Below are positions 1-7,273 of a stretch of DNA of 12,500 nucleotides, one piece after another. Both the position numbers and the translations under genes were made by a program. Position 1 is the stretch's first letter, and each line of letters begins with the position of its first letter. The stretch is from Trachelipus rathkii (Eukaryota; Arthropoda; Malacostraca; Isopoda; Trachelipodidae), in assembly GCA_015478945.1 (NCBI GenBank), contig JABUQX010113258.1, forward strand, positions 1-12,500, in the 5' to 3' direction. The notes under the pieces were generated by a model. It had not been told where the DNA came from. It did not search any database and worked only from the letters and a program-made list of their open reading frames with translations.

Positions 1-1
1 A

Positions 2-187
2 AGGTAGTGAAAATTCATCTTCATTTTGAACTGATATTCTTATATCAGCGGATTTATTTAAATTAGTTCCTGTATAAGGTTCATAATCTCGATATTCAAA
101 TCTTTTAATAGAATCATCCGTTTCTAAAGGTTCCTTCCCAATTAAATTCCACACTGATTCGCATTTTATATAGAGAAAAAACAGTTT
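2..187 (-). pseudogene. Capsid-like (jelly-roll) protein fragment, cut by the window edge
   Basis: The minus strand is open for 62 codons to the window edge and has no start codon. The reading contains ESVWNLIGKEPL and later GTNLN, then DIRISVQNEDEF near the edge. From memory, this order (acidic and tyrosine-rich segment, TNLN, then an I-R-I-x-x-Q-N-x-D-x-F strand) resembles the N-terminal part of a widespread invertebrate protein family that I associate with double jelly-roll capsid proteins of Maverick/Polinton-like elements. The known role would be virion shell formation. Only the first strands are visible, so fold and function are inferred. A TAA at 188-190 stops the same frame directly upstream, and there is no in-frame ATG, so this copy is probably dead or the 5' part lies across an intron. 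It could instead be an unrelated host gene fragment. Confidence 0.35.
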
Positions 188-415
188 TTACTGTCGCAAT
201 TTAAAATATGTCTCCGTATTAGTTATGCTAAATATTTTACTCCATCGCACGATTTCATTTGGTTTTATTGATCTCATTGGTACTACTAGTAACCGCCAAA
301 TATGAAATGAAAAATTTAATAGTCGCCGGAAATTTTTAAACCGGCAAAGAGCTATACAAACTGTATTACCAGGTTTTTCATTCATTTTATAACCAGGGGG
401 AACATCAGGAAAGAA
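188..415 (-). pseudogene. Open frame in phase with the capsid-like fragment, separated by one stop
   Basis: This minus-strand frame runs from an upstream TAG at 416-418 to TAA at 188-190, with an ATG at 383-385, and is in exactly the same phase as the capsid-like frame that follows. The ATG-initiated part is 65 residues, basic and hydrophobic, with the stretch LLVVPMRSIKPNEIVRWS. I do not recognise it. Two near-identical 16-18-base words (AAGAGCTATACAAACT near 350 and AAGAACTATACAAAAACT near 410) hint at a small local duplication. It may be the decayed N-terminal part of the capsid-like gene, the tail of a neighbouring element gene, or chance open sequence. The shared phase favours the first only weakly. 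Confidence 0.2.
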
Positions 416-680
416 CTATACAAAAACTCGGTTCTTCGCTTGCGCAACTTCATAAGAATATGAACATTCCTGTAGTAATATCGCAGTTACTAAAATAGAA
501 TATTTACTTGAATCAAACAGTAACAAGGTTTTTCACTCTTCATCGTTCACCGATTCCCTCTGATATCCGCTTCTAAACCCTCGCTAAAAAGTTTATATCA
601 TATGCACTGAATTGTGATTAACACGTTTATTTAAGGTTAGTTTTCTCAATATGACTAATACATTTCATAGGAATACATTT

Positions 681-812
681 TCAGCGTAATGTTTGAATTC
701 GCTTCCTGAATAGCTTATTGTTATATTCAAAGCTGAGTCTCTCTTGACCATGTAAATCTTTAATCGTATTTAATCTACATAAGCACCTTGTTGGAATGTT
801 ATTTACAATATT
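681..812 (-). pseudogene. Unrecognised coding-like fragment
   Basis: A 43-codon minus-strand stretch without stops has ordinary protein-like composition, including LNTIKDLHGQERLSFEYNNK followed by a basic LFRKRIQTLR end. There is no ATG, and stops bound it on both sides (TAA at 813-815, TGA at 681-683). Downstream in the same phase the reading continues briefly (KCIPMKCISHIEKTNLK) before another stop. I do not recognise the product. Its strand matches every other coding-like piece in the left 2.9 kb, which is the main reason for listing it. Chance cannot be excluded at this length. Confidence 0.2.
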
Positions 813-1212
813 TTATTCAAATATTGTTAATTTCAAATCTAATAAACGATTTATATATATGACTAGTCATCTAATACTTTAGAGTTCTGCAATGACACCT
901 ATATAACTTCTTTATATTTATACAACGCTATTACTCAAGTGTTTATAATACTATGAAATAATTTTCTTATAAGAAGGATAAACAGAGTGATTAGAAATGC
1001 AAATAGTATTACTTCAAAATAAACTTTATCAATGGCTACAATTTAACTATAGAGAAAAAGAGTTTATTTAAAAGATTCTATTTAGTTGTATCAAATATAC
1101 CCGCCTAATCACTCTTAACAGTAACAATCATTAATAGCATTGCAAAGCTCATTGAAAAACGTAAGTATTGCCCCGATAGAATTTTGCTGAAAATTAATAT
1201 TTCTATTCTAAC
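813..1212. other. AT-rich stretch with no recognisable feature
   Basis: About 400 bases of AT-rich sequence separate two minus-strand coding-like pieces. I see no frame of useful length on either strand, no tandem repeat and no RNA gene. If the left region is one decayed element, this may be a part too degraded to read, or a spacer. Confidence 0.4.
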
Positions 1213-1386
1213 TTAACAAGCTTCATCAAGGATCTGAGTACCAAAAAATTTAACATCCTCGGTGTACTCTCACACTATCAGAAGTATCTCCAATACTGTT
1301 TCTCTTGGTACCTCGCTTGCTCCGTGCTGACGTAATTTCTGATATTAGTTTTCTTCCACGTTATATTCACACTCAATATATGATTC
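1213..1386 (-). pseudogene. Decayed reading frame with two internal stops
   Basis: One minus-strand phase reads protein-like for 57 codons, interrupted only by TAA after YNVEEN and TGA after LEILLIV. The pieces are YIECEYNVEEN, then YQKLRQHGASEVPRETVLEI, then EYTEDVKFFGTQILDEAC, ending at TAA 1213-1215. Three consecutive pieces of sensible amphipathic sequence in one phase, with stops reachable by single base changes from sense codons, look like a pseudogene rather than random DNA. I do not recognise the family. The strand agrees with the capsid-like piece to its left, so it may be another gene of the same virus-like element (inference). Confidence 0.3.
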
Positions 1387-1639
1387 TCATTATTATACAG
1401 GCTCTTAATAAACAGATGGTTTTAATATTTTATTTTACCCCTAATTTAACGTTCTAACTCTTTATAGTGAAAACGCAGCCTTTTAAACAACAAAACCTTA
1501 AGTTCTAAAGACTTTGATTTTGCTTAATAATTTTTATATTGCTCTTATGAACAACCCTTTCCAGTTTTTTTAGGTTAAAGTGTTTCCATAAACCTTCAGT
1601 ACTATATATTATGCCCATCCTCACATCACATTATAGGTT

Positions 1640-2110
1640 ATTTTACCGCCCCTTCTGGGGAAGCAATCTTTAAACTATTTTATTACCTAACTTAAAATCT
1701 ATCACCTTCTTTCAATCCGGCTTTTATATCGAAAGCGTTGGCATAATTTATTAATAGAAAATATTTTTTTTCAAATATTTTTCTGATATTTTCCTAAATC
1801 ATATTCAGGAGTACTAGGTGATGCTGATACATCTTCAATAGCTAAAGGGGTTCTACTCGTATGTTATACCCCGCTTGTATTGCTGCATTCGACCTTTTGA
1901 GCTCGTTCTTCTCTTATGTGTAGCTCTAATTTCTCCGCTTAATACGCTCTCAATTTTTAACTGAGTTGTAGTAGTTGTAGTAATTATTTCTCGATAATAT
2001 ATCATTCGGTTCAATAACATTAATTTCTCATCTTATAAATTCATATTCTGACACGATTTCTTCTAATCTTTATACTCAATACATTTTTCTTTAATATTAA
2101 CATATGACAT
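1640..2110 (-). pseudogene. Frameshifted remnant of an unrecognised gene
   Basis: Reading the minus strand from about 2110 to 1640, protein-like segments follow each other in changing phases: RLEEIVSEYEFI, EINVIEPNDILSRNNYYN, IESVLSGEIRATHKRRTSSK with QQYKRG, TSRTPLAIEDVSASPSTPEY followed by DLGKYQKN, NYANAFDIKAGLKEGDRF, and SLKIASPEGAVK. Each ends where the next starts in another phase, which is the pattern of one gene broken by several small indels. The middle is strongly basic (HKRRTSSKGR), as in a nucleic-acid-binding or core-type protein, but I cannot assign it. Either the gene is genuinely decayed or the assembly carries indel errors here. The DNA strand is the same as for the neighbouring fragments. 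Confidence 0.3.
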
Positions 2111-2228
2111 TTATTATCAGAGAAAAAAAAACAGTAAAACAGAAAACAGAAACAGTAAACAGAAACAACTACAGCAAAAAGTTTCGGCGTTCTGTTTACA
2201 TACGAATACTTCTTGTCATAAAGCCCGT

Positions 2229-2336
2229 TTAGTTTCTATAACTTCTGTAACTCTTTGCCTTATTTTCCATGATGTTGTATGCATATAATTTATATTTAAC
2301 GAGTCTTACCTCTGTTTCGCTTAATATTTTTTCAAC
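2229..2336 (-). pseudogene. Charged coding-like fragment, unrecognised
   Basis: A 35-codon stop-free minus-strand piece reads VEKILSETEVRLVKYKLYAY then NIMENKAKSYRSYRN, ending in TAA at 2229-2231. Adjacent phases continue the sense on both sides: upstream WRVFEETNHITFKIRTYE and EQEMTKYESKLYD (about 2345-2465), downstream RVTEVIETKRAL and QEVFVCKQNAETF (about 2165-2245). This looks like one helical, charged protein with several frameshifts spanning roughly 2165-2465. I do not recognise it. A poly(A) stretch with repeated AAACAGAAA-type words at 2125-2165 marks its lower edge. Confidence 0.25.
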
Positions 2337-2607
2337 TTTCAATCATATAATTTACTTTCATATTTCGTCATTTCTTGCTCATAAAAACTACCAATAATTT
2401 CTCATTATTCATACGTTCTTATTTTAAAAGTTATATGATTTGTTTCTTCAAATACTCTCCAATATTATAAATACTTTTTGCGGTAAGTTAGAAGAATAAC
2501 TTGCATAAAAATTTTTGTACTTTCTAACTGATTCTAACTCTGTTTTCCTATAGACCTATTTCTAAGTCAACTCTTGCAGAAGGATAAATTTTTATACCAC
2601 GATTCTT

Positions 2608-2745
2608 TTAGTCTTCTGACAAGTGAATCGCGCTTGCGCTCTGTGACGCACTATATTTAATACGCTTCTGTGATAGCTTGGCATTATATATCTTATTAAC
2701 TAAATACTGCGCACAGTACAATTCAATACATATTTTTTTGCTCAT
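2608..2745 (-). pseudogene. Short ATG-initiated basic frame, unrecognised
   Basis: The minus strand has an ATG at 2743-2745 and runs 45 residues to TAA at 2608-2610. It begins MSKKICIELYCAQYLVNKIY and continues with a Ser/Ala/Lys-rich part. In the neighbouring phase downstream, RRLKESWYKNLSF and then IYPSARVDLEIGL extend protein-like sequence to about 2545. I do not recognise it. It is the right-most of the minus-strand coding-like pieces in the left region, and the sequence above it (2746-2988) shows no further frame. Confidence 0.18.
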
Positions 2746-2988
2746 TATTTTCAGTATACAGTATGTTTCTATTTAAATTCATATCTACTCTAAAATGTCG
2801 ACTTGCGCTTTAGTTTTATTTTCTGTATCGAACCAGATAGATATCTCTCACTGTTTTTTTTATATAAACATGTGCTATATCGAGAGAGGACGTTAACTTC
2901 GATATTCTCATACTGATGGATATCTGGGCTGAGCCTGATGTGTTGTCACAATATCTCCGGATCGCCCGTTTCACGTAGGAAGGGAGTG

Positions 2989-2999
2989 TATATATTATA

Positions 3000-3075
<76 letters not shown>

Positions 3076-3117
3076 ATATATATATATATATTTATGATAT
3101 GTATATATATATATATA
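2989..3117. repeat. (TA)n microsatellite
   Basis: About 130 bases of nearly pure TA dinucleotide, with a few single-base interruptions (TATATTATAT, TTTATGATATG near 3091), lie between the left-hand AT-rich region and the RT fragment. Such self-complementary runs are prone to length change and mis-assembly. Confidence 0.95.
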
Positions 3118-3122
3118 ATTCC

Positions 3123-3139
3123 TTTTTTTTTTTTTTTTT
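3123..3139. repeat. Poly(T) tract
   Basis: Seventeen T residues directly follow the TA microsatellite. On the minus strand this is an A17 tract, so it could be the poly(A) tail of a minus-strand retroposed sequence lying to the right, but no matching body is recognised. Simple slippage is equally possible. Confidence 0.85.
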
Positions 3140-3214
3140 GGCCTGCTGCTTCTAACTCGTGGCTTAAAATAAATTATGAGGGAATTCATAAAACCAATAC
3201 AAGACAAAAAAAAT

Positions 3215-3654
3215 GAGTAACGAAACTAAAATTTAAAAGGAGGATTATTCCAGTGGTGATTCGATAAATCCTCCCTGAGGCTGAATCCCCTGAGGCTGAA
3301 TTCCCCAGAGGCTGAATCCCCTGACGTTGAATCCCCTGAGCAACATCCATACCAACGGATACAGAATAAACCCAAGGAATGAAAAAAACTAAACAGATGA
3401 CACACCTGTTCTATACAGACGATCTAAAACTAAACTCACCAAACAAAGAAGAAACTAAAAGGCAAGTTAAGAGTAGCCAAAAAAAATTCACATGGTATAG
3501 AAATGGAATTCGGACTAGACAAGTGAGCCTTTGTACAAATGAGAAAATGAAGAGGGAAAAGTAAATGCTGAAAATATTATTAATTAACAGAAATTAAAGA
3601 CCTAAATCAACAAGTAAAATACCAACCATTCTCAAAGATTGAGTCAAAGGATGG
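3215..3654 (+). pseudogene. Non-LTR reverse transcriptase fragment with FYTDD box
   Basis: RT catalytic palm, spread over several phases. Near 3237-3262 the reading GGLFQ, then after a one-base shift GDSI, matches RT motif B (G-x-x-Q-G-D-S). TLNPLSNIHTNGYRINPRN follows at 3328-3387. THLFYTDDLKL (from 3403) is the motif C box with the two catalytic aspartates; the usual residue before DD in this family is M, here T. After the A-rich run near 3480 the phase changes and GIEMEFGLDK appears (about 3501-3530), followed by TGA where this family normally has cysteine. KDLNQQVKYQPFSKIESKDG near 3600-3650 fits the next conserved block. The motif style recalls the R2-like non-LTR lineage that uses YMDDLKLY (from memory). 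At least three frameshifts and one stop make it dead. Both ends are truncated. Confidence 0.75.
3273..3340 (+). repeat. 15-bp minisatellite inside the RT fragment
   Basis: Four and a half copies of a unit like CCCTGAGGCTGAATC: 3273-3287, 3288-3302, 3303-3318 (16 bases), 3319-3333 (ACGTT variant) and partial 3334-3340. In the RT phase the unit encodes LNPLR/LNPLS. The last unit runs straight into the genuine RT sequence LNPLSNIHTNGY, so the repeat appears to be a local expansion of RT codons. Confidence 0.85.
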
Positions 3655-3794
3655 CACATAATTATCCCCCCCACCTCCGCTTTACATACCCAACATCAAC
3701 CTAGTGATACTCAGGCTCTTCTTCAAAACATCCAAACATTTCAAAAGTTTTTCCTCTAATCGAGAGTCCTCTTAAAGGGGGCGATCAGGCTAGA
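3655..3794. other. Unassigned sequence below the zinc-finger exon
   Basis: A C-rich run (CCCCCCC near 3667) and mixed sequence lie between the RT fragment and the stop codon of the minus-strand exon. It would be the 3' UTR of that exon if the gene is real. I see no AATAAA on the minus strand here. Confidence 0.3.
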
Positions 3795-4064
3795 TTAAAC
3801 AATTCCCAAAGCGCTCACTGCAACCGGTATCACCATCACTTCTAAATTTGATACGAGCTTACATTCAAAACTGCAATGATCACATTTAAATTTCTTACCG
3901 TGTGACTTCGAATGAAGTTCCAACTCATCTTTTTCATGATTTTCCAAATCTTTGTTTTTAATCTTTTGGTTCTTTCTTCTTGAAGATTGAGGTTCGTTTC
4001 TTAAAAGGCTTTTAATTTTGAGTCTATCACCTTTCTCTCCATGGTCTACATCACTAATGTGAGT
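3795..4064 (-). pseudogene. Probable terminal exon with a degenerate C2H2 zinc finger
   Basis: A minus-strand frame of 89 codons begins at a strong splice acceptor and ends at TAA 3795-3797. It has no ATG, as expected for an internal or last exon. Residues 1-50 are charged and rich in K, E, S and N. LHSKSHGKKFKCDHCSFECK (from about residue 50) is the hallmark: an H-x3-H end of one finger, a short GKK linker, then F-K-C-x2-C-S-F of the next. In a normal finger about twelve residues after the second cysteine come two histidines; here the sequence reads KLVSNLEVMVIP with no histidine, so zinc binding should fail. The earlier finger lacks its cysteine pair. C2H2 proteins of this style normally bind DNA. 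It may be a decayed gene exon or part of a domesticated element. I judge it a pseudogene. Confidence 0.6.
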
Positions 4065-4085
4065 CTACAAAATAATAAAAAAGGA
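4065..4085 (-). other. Predicted 3' splice acceptor of the zinc-finger exon
   Basis: On the minus strand a pyrimidine-rich run (TTTTTTATTATTTTGTAG, ending at 4065, preceded by CATTTTCC) leads to AG immediately before the open frame that starts ACTCACATTAG. An alternative AG follows TTATTAATTTC near 4184-4190, but the closer one matches the start of the open frame. Confidence 0.5.
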
Positions 4086-4211
4086 AAATGTTGTCACTAA
4101 AAACATGAACATATTAATGTTCTTCATTTTTTATTTGCAAAAGTATCTTTTAATAAAATTAAAATTCAAAAATTTAAAACTCATCTGAAATTAATAAATC
4201 TATTCTCACCC

Positions 4212-4234
4212 AATAATAATAATAATAATAATAA
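4212..4234. repeat. (AAT)n microsatellite at the 3' end of the RNase H LINE
   Basis: About eight AAT units abut the T14 tract of the minus-strand LINE. On the element's strand the order is body, A14, (TTA)n. Confidence 0.95.
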
Positions 4235-4477
4235 TTTTTTTTTTTTTTGAGTGGATGTACAGGGACCTCCACAGCACACAAGAATGCGGCTATACCGTGT
4301 TAGTAAACTAACGACAGGGGAAATCCCTAACGGAACGAAAGAGGAACAAGGCTGAGAATGGTTTAGATCTAAACAAGATGTCAGTTCAAAAGGAAGGCAA
4401 AAACGCGATCACTACACAAGTGAGATGATTCGGATAAGATGTGCTGAAGGCGATGCTAAAGGGGTATAGTTAGCACA

Positions 4478-4875
4478 TCAGGGAAGAACTTGTTCTAAGG
4501 GTCGAGATGGCACGCAATTGCACATAAAGAAAAAAAAAATTAATGAACGACTGTGAGAGGATAATTGGAGGAGCAAAATACGGGCAGGTCGGGGGAACCC
4601 CCGCGACATAGAAATCCATGGGTGAGATTTGGTATGGACCAGACGCAACTCAGCCAGGACCACCTCCAGGAGGCGACTCCTCCTGCTAGATGAAGACCAC
4701 CGGCCAAGGACGGGTTTGACGTTCCGAAGTTTGGCGCCACGAAACATGCCTCCGACCAACATGACTGCGCAGCCAGAGAGGAAACCCGACGTAATGAGAT
4801 GGAGAAATCGGTAGCAGGGAAATGGCCCTGGCGCACAGCAGAAGGAAGGTATTTGGTACACGATACCCCGTGCAT
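4478..4875 (-). pseudogene. C-terminal domain of the LINE ORF2-like protein
   Basis: Downstream of RNase H the minus strand reads, in two alternating phases, VLAELRLVHTKSH then NLTHGFLCRG, SPDLPVFCSSNYPLTVVH. This matches the common LINE tail pattern L-x-R-L-R-x-G-H-T-x-L-T-H-x-x-L, then C-x2-x-C-x-L-T-x-x-H, a zinc-knuckle-like end of Jockey/I/R1-type proteins. One of the two expected cysteines is replaced by N in CSSN. A frameshift lies between LRLVHT and LTHG near 4630. After it, the frame that continues to 4478 is probably 3' UTR read by chance. Confidence 0.6.
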
Positions 4876-5248
4876 AGCCACCCGCTTGGCCACCCCATCG
4901 GCCCGTTCGTTACCATGAACACCCACATGGGAGGGAAACCAACAGAACCCAATGTTGGGGCTCCGCGCAGGCAACAAGCAGAGAGAGGGACTGTTGAATG
5001 GCACAGACCAAGGGTTACGGTTCGGGTCGACCGGTCAAAGCAACGTCTGGGAGCGCTTCGAGAATCGGAAAAGATGGTATAGTTATCCCCACGGGTGAAG
5101 GTACTGATCCGGTTCACCACCCTGGCATTGCTATTAGTTCAGCTGAAAAAAAACACAAATACGATGGAATTGTAAGAACTACAGAGATTCGCGGAAACAC
5201 AGCCGAAGGCTACCACCAACCTCCGTCTTGGAACCAATCGGTGTAAAC
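4876..5248 (-). pseudogene. LINE RNase H domain, frameshifted
   Basis: RNase H removes the RNA strand of RNA-DNA hybrids during LINE reverse transcription. All four signature blocks can be found on the minus strand in different phases. VYTD (5248-5237) carries the first aspartate, with GSKTEVGG in the next phase. FFSAELIAM (about 5145-5120) carries the glutamate. NYTIFSDSRSA (about 5087-5055) carries the second aspartate. FCWFPSHVGVHGNERADGVA (about 4947-4888) contains the histidine loop and the last aspartate of NERAD. At least three phase changes and one stop (W-W-stop after the first block) separate them, so the domain is dead although its catalytic residues survive. The family identification is solid. 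Chance is excluded by four ordered motifs. Confidence 0.85.
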
Positions 5249-5274
5249 GCTATAGAGTCTGCTAATGGAACTTA

Positions 5275-5305
5275 GTAATAATAATAATAATATAATAATA
5301 ATAAA
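5275..5305. repeat. (AAT)n microsatellite between two LINE fragments
   Basis: About ten AAT units with one interruption (AATAATATAAT). It separates the 5' truncation point of the RNase H LINE from the 3' end of LINE copy 1. Confidence 0.95.
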
Positions 5306-5465
5306 TTCTATTCTTCTACATCTTCCTTTTTATTTCTAGGTTTGGAGAAGTGGGCATAGCAATCATCGGAAAAGAAAAGCAGTAGAGAATATGACAAAAG
5401 TGAAAAGAAAACCCAGCCTTTACACCGCCTCTGTACACGCATTAATTAGTGAGGATTCGCGGCAG

Positions 5466-5732
5466 TCAGAAATCCACGCCAAGAGCTTTCATGGGACACG
5501 ACGGACCCCACTCTGGTAAAAGATCGTCAATGTAAGGGTTTATAATCCCTTGGCCCAGTGGGCCACAACCATACCGCCTCACAAAACCCCGCCATTCACT
5601 CCTGTTATACACCTTCTTCTCGCCTCTACCAAACTCACAATTCCTCTCCTTCAAACATTCGTTTACTGGACTCAATCCACTTTTCTTCGGTCTCCCAGCC
5701 AGTCGGTTTCCAACACACTCGCCACTATACAT
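5466..5732 (-). pseudogene. C-terminal end of LINE family A protein
   Basis: An unbroken 88-residue minus-strand frame from ATG at 5732 to TGA at 5466-5468. It contains GECVGNRLAGRPKKSGL, then a helical NECLKERNCEFGRGEKK and RSEWRGFVRR. From memory the GR-P-(R/K)-K-x-W...RSEWRGFVR pattern closes a LINE RT protein frequent in crustacean genomes, where it follows the thumb. The equivalent TGA is preserved in copy 2 (VDF-stop at about 9550), which supports this as the true C terminus. The ATG is internal to the original ORF, so this is the surviving tail, not a separate gene. Confidence 0.8.
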
Positions 5733-6118
5733 CCGCTAACCAACCGACTATCATTATCCTTTCCACATGACCACAAACCATCTAAACATAATTTCATTTA
5801 TTCTCTCATTTACCCCTTTCTTCACACCACTTAAAACACGTTCATTCTCATTTTATCATTCTTCTCACACCAATCACACCCCTAAGATTGTCCATCTGAA
5901 CACATTGAACTTGAGATTATACTTCTTATTCCAGACCATAGTCTCACACTATAACAATAACACAGGTAACAACATACCCTCATGTAAGACCCTAGCACAC
6001 TCACAAGAACTTAGTCCTTCACATTCACGCAACGATTAATTGCACAAGCCAGCTTCCTAGCATTCCACATAACTTTCCTACTAACACTCTGCATCAATCC
6101 GTTCCCTTTCATCCAACA

Positions 6119-6790
6119 TGAATACCCTAAATATTTAAACTCAAGACACTTGTTCCAGCTGCTCACGATTCAACATAACTTCACACTGAGACTGTCCTCA
6201 CTCACAACCATAACCTTACTCTTACCCACGTTTACTTTCAAGCCCCTCCTCTTACACAACACCTGCCAAATCTCTGCTACCATCCTTCAAAACCTCTCTC
6301 AGATTTTCGCCACACAAAAACCAATCATCCGCATATAAATAGGTAGGGCACCCTCCACCCACTCCATTCTCCATCATTCAACACCATTTCCTGCCATCCC
6401 TCCTCGAATTCTTTCCTAACCCCATGCATATACAAATTGAATAACCAAGGAGACATAACACAACCCTAGCCTCACTCCGCTATTAATCCTAAACAAATCA
6501 CCATTGACACCATTTAATCTTATACACACGCTTAACTATCCTCATACATACTTTTGATTCCATCCAGAAGCACTACCACCAACATCATATAATACTAACA
6601 CCTGCCATAGAGCTTCCTATATTAACCTATCATACGCCTGTTGCAAATCTAAAAACTAAAATACAATTTATTCTTCTTCTCCCTCATTTTCTTCATCATT
6701 TGTTTCATGTAAAGATTTGATCCAACATCCTCCTCTACCACTCTAAACGCACCTTGTTCTTCTTCACCAATTCAGTCCTTCAGTCCACTC
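6119..6790 (-). pseudogene. RT core of LINE family A copy 1
   Basis: The polymerase core is legible in several phases on the minus strand. Fingers: an FRSGRG-like block (about 6750-6720), then a charged MREKKNKLY block. Motif A: DLQQAYDR (about 6655-6630) keeps the catalytic aspartate. Motif B: CVMSPWLFNLYM-equivalent codons at 6462-6427. Motif C: YLYADDWFLCGENLREVL, with the YADD codons at 6335-6324, so all three metal-binding aspartates are still encoded. CKRRGLKVNVGKSKVMVVSE follows toward 6190, then EFKYLG. Numerous one-base shifts and stops (TAG just before motif A, others between blocks) make it inactive. Compared with copy 3, copy 1 has kept the catalytic motifs. Confidence 0.8.
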
Positions 6791-7009
6791 GAACGCAACT
6801 CTTTCGATCAAAATACAGCATATAACCTTCCCTACAAACACTCAATAAACTATATTCCCTATATTTCTACAGTTTCCCTTATCTCCCTTACCCTTATAAT
6901 AAGGGCATAACTGCTCTCCTCTAATCATTGGAACTATACTCCTCATAAACCTTTATTAACATCAACTTCCTAAAATCTAATCAAATCACGCCATCTCGCC
7001 TCCGTTCTA

Positions 7010-7010
<1 letters not shown>

Positions 7011-7049
<39 letters not shown>

Positions 7050-7066
7050 TAATAATAAGTAATAAT
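7011..7066. repeat. (AAT)n microsatellite at the 5' end of LINE copy 1
   Basis: About 18 AAT units with small interruptions (AAAAT, AAGTAAT), directly abutting the 5' truncation point of copy 1. Confidence 0.95.
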
Positions 7067-7153
7067 TGTGGTATTGAAGAAGTGTCCAAATATTATCAAA
7101 TGGAGCTTCACAATGCAGAGTTGGCAGACTTGTATATAACATGGTTGTGTTAA
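7064..7153 (+). other. Short protein-like open stretch
   Basis: Twenty-nine codons to TAA at 7151-7153 read NCGIEEVSKYYQMELHNAEL then ADLYITWLC. The composition is protein-like but there is no ATG and the 5' side runs into the AAT array. It could be an old exon or transposon scrap. I do not recognise it. Confidence 0.15.
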
Positions 7154-7273
7154 TATATAAGGAAATTGTAAATTGTTATCTTTTGTCAATTCCTTGTTTA
7201 AGATTTACGTTGAATTGACTTGCTTTAGCCTACAAGCTATTCGGGCAAAAGGAAAAAAAAGAAGAGCATTTCA

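Larger units (their letters stand above)
4235..5273 (-). mobile_element. 5'-truncated LINE with RNase H, minus strand
   Basis: A 3' portion of a non-LTR retrotransposon. In element order it has an RNase H domain (5248-4876), a C-terminal cysteine-containing domain (about 4875-4480), a roughly 230-base 3' UTR, and an A14 tail at 4248-4235 followed by (TTA)n. The RT domain that should precede RNase H is absent, because the element starts at the (AAT)n array at 5275-5305, so it is 5'-truncated in the usual LINE manner. RNase H plus a short A tail fits the Jockey, I or R1 groups; I cannot choose between them. No flanking target duplication is evident beyond the shared AAT repeats. Confidence 0.8.
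5325..7010 (-). mobile_element. LINE family A, copy 1 (minus strand)
   Basis: The longest of three copies of one non-LTR family. In element order: RT fingers (about 6790-6720), motif A (6660-6626), motif B (6462-6427), YADD motif C (6335-6324), the thumb block with EFKYLG (about 6150-6120), the C-terminal domain (5732-5466), then a 140-base 3' UTR with AATAAA at 5334-5329 and a (TTA)n array at the end. The 5' end stops at the (AAT)n array at 7011, so the endonuclease and 5' part are missing. It aligns by eye along its 3' half with copy 2 (9385-10284, same orientation) and throughout with copy 3 (11222-12500, opposite orientation). Serine/threonine-rich frames on the plus strand here are antisense shadows. 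Confidence 0.85.

Noticed and set aside
2938..3216. Plus and minus frames of 70-92 residues rich in Tyr/Ile
   Set aside because: They translate the TA microsatellite and poly(T). The YIYIY composition is an artefact of the repeat.
3273..3340. CRISPR-like direct repeats
   Set aside because: The units are contiguous with no spacers, in a eukaryotic retroelement fragment. It is a simple minisatellite.
4629..5246. Plus-strand frames of 61-86 residues
   Set aside because: They lie antisense to the RNase H LINE, which has four ordered motifs on the minus strand.
5550..6338. Several plus-strand Ser/Thr/Pro-rich frames
   Set aside because: They are antisense to LINE copy 1, whose minus-strand RT motifs explain the region.
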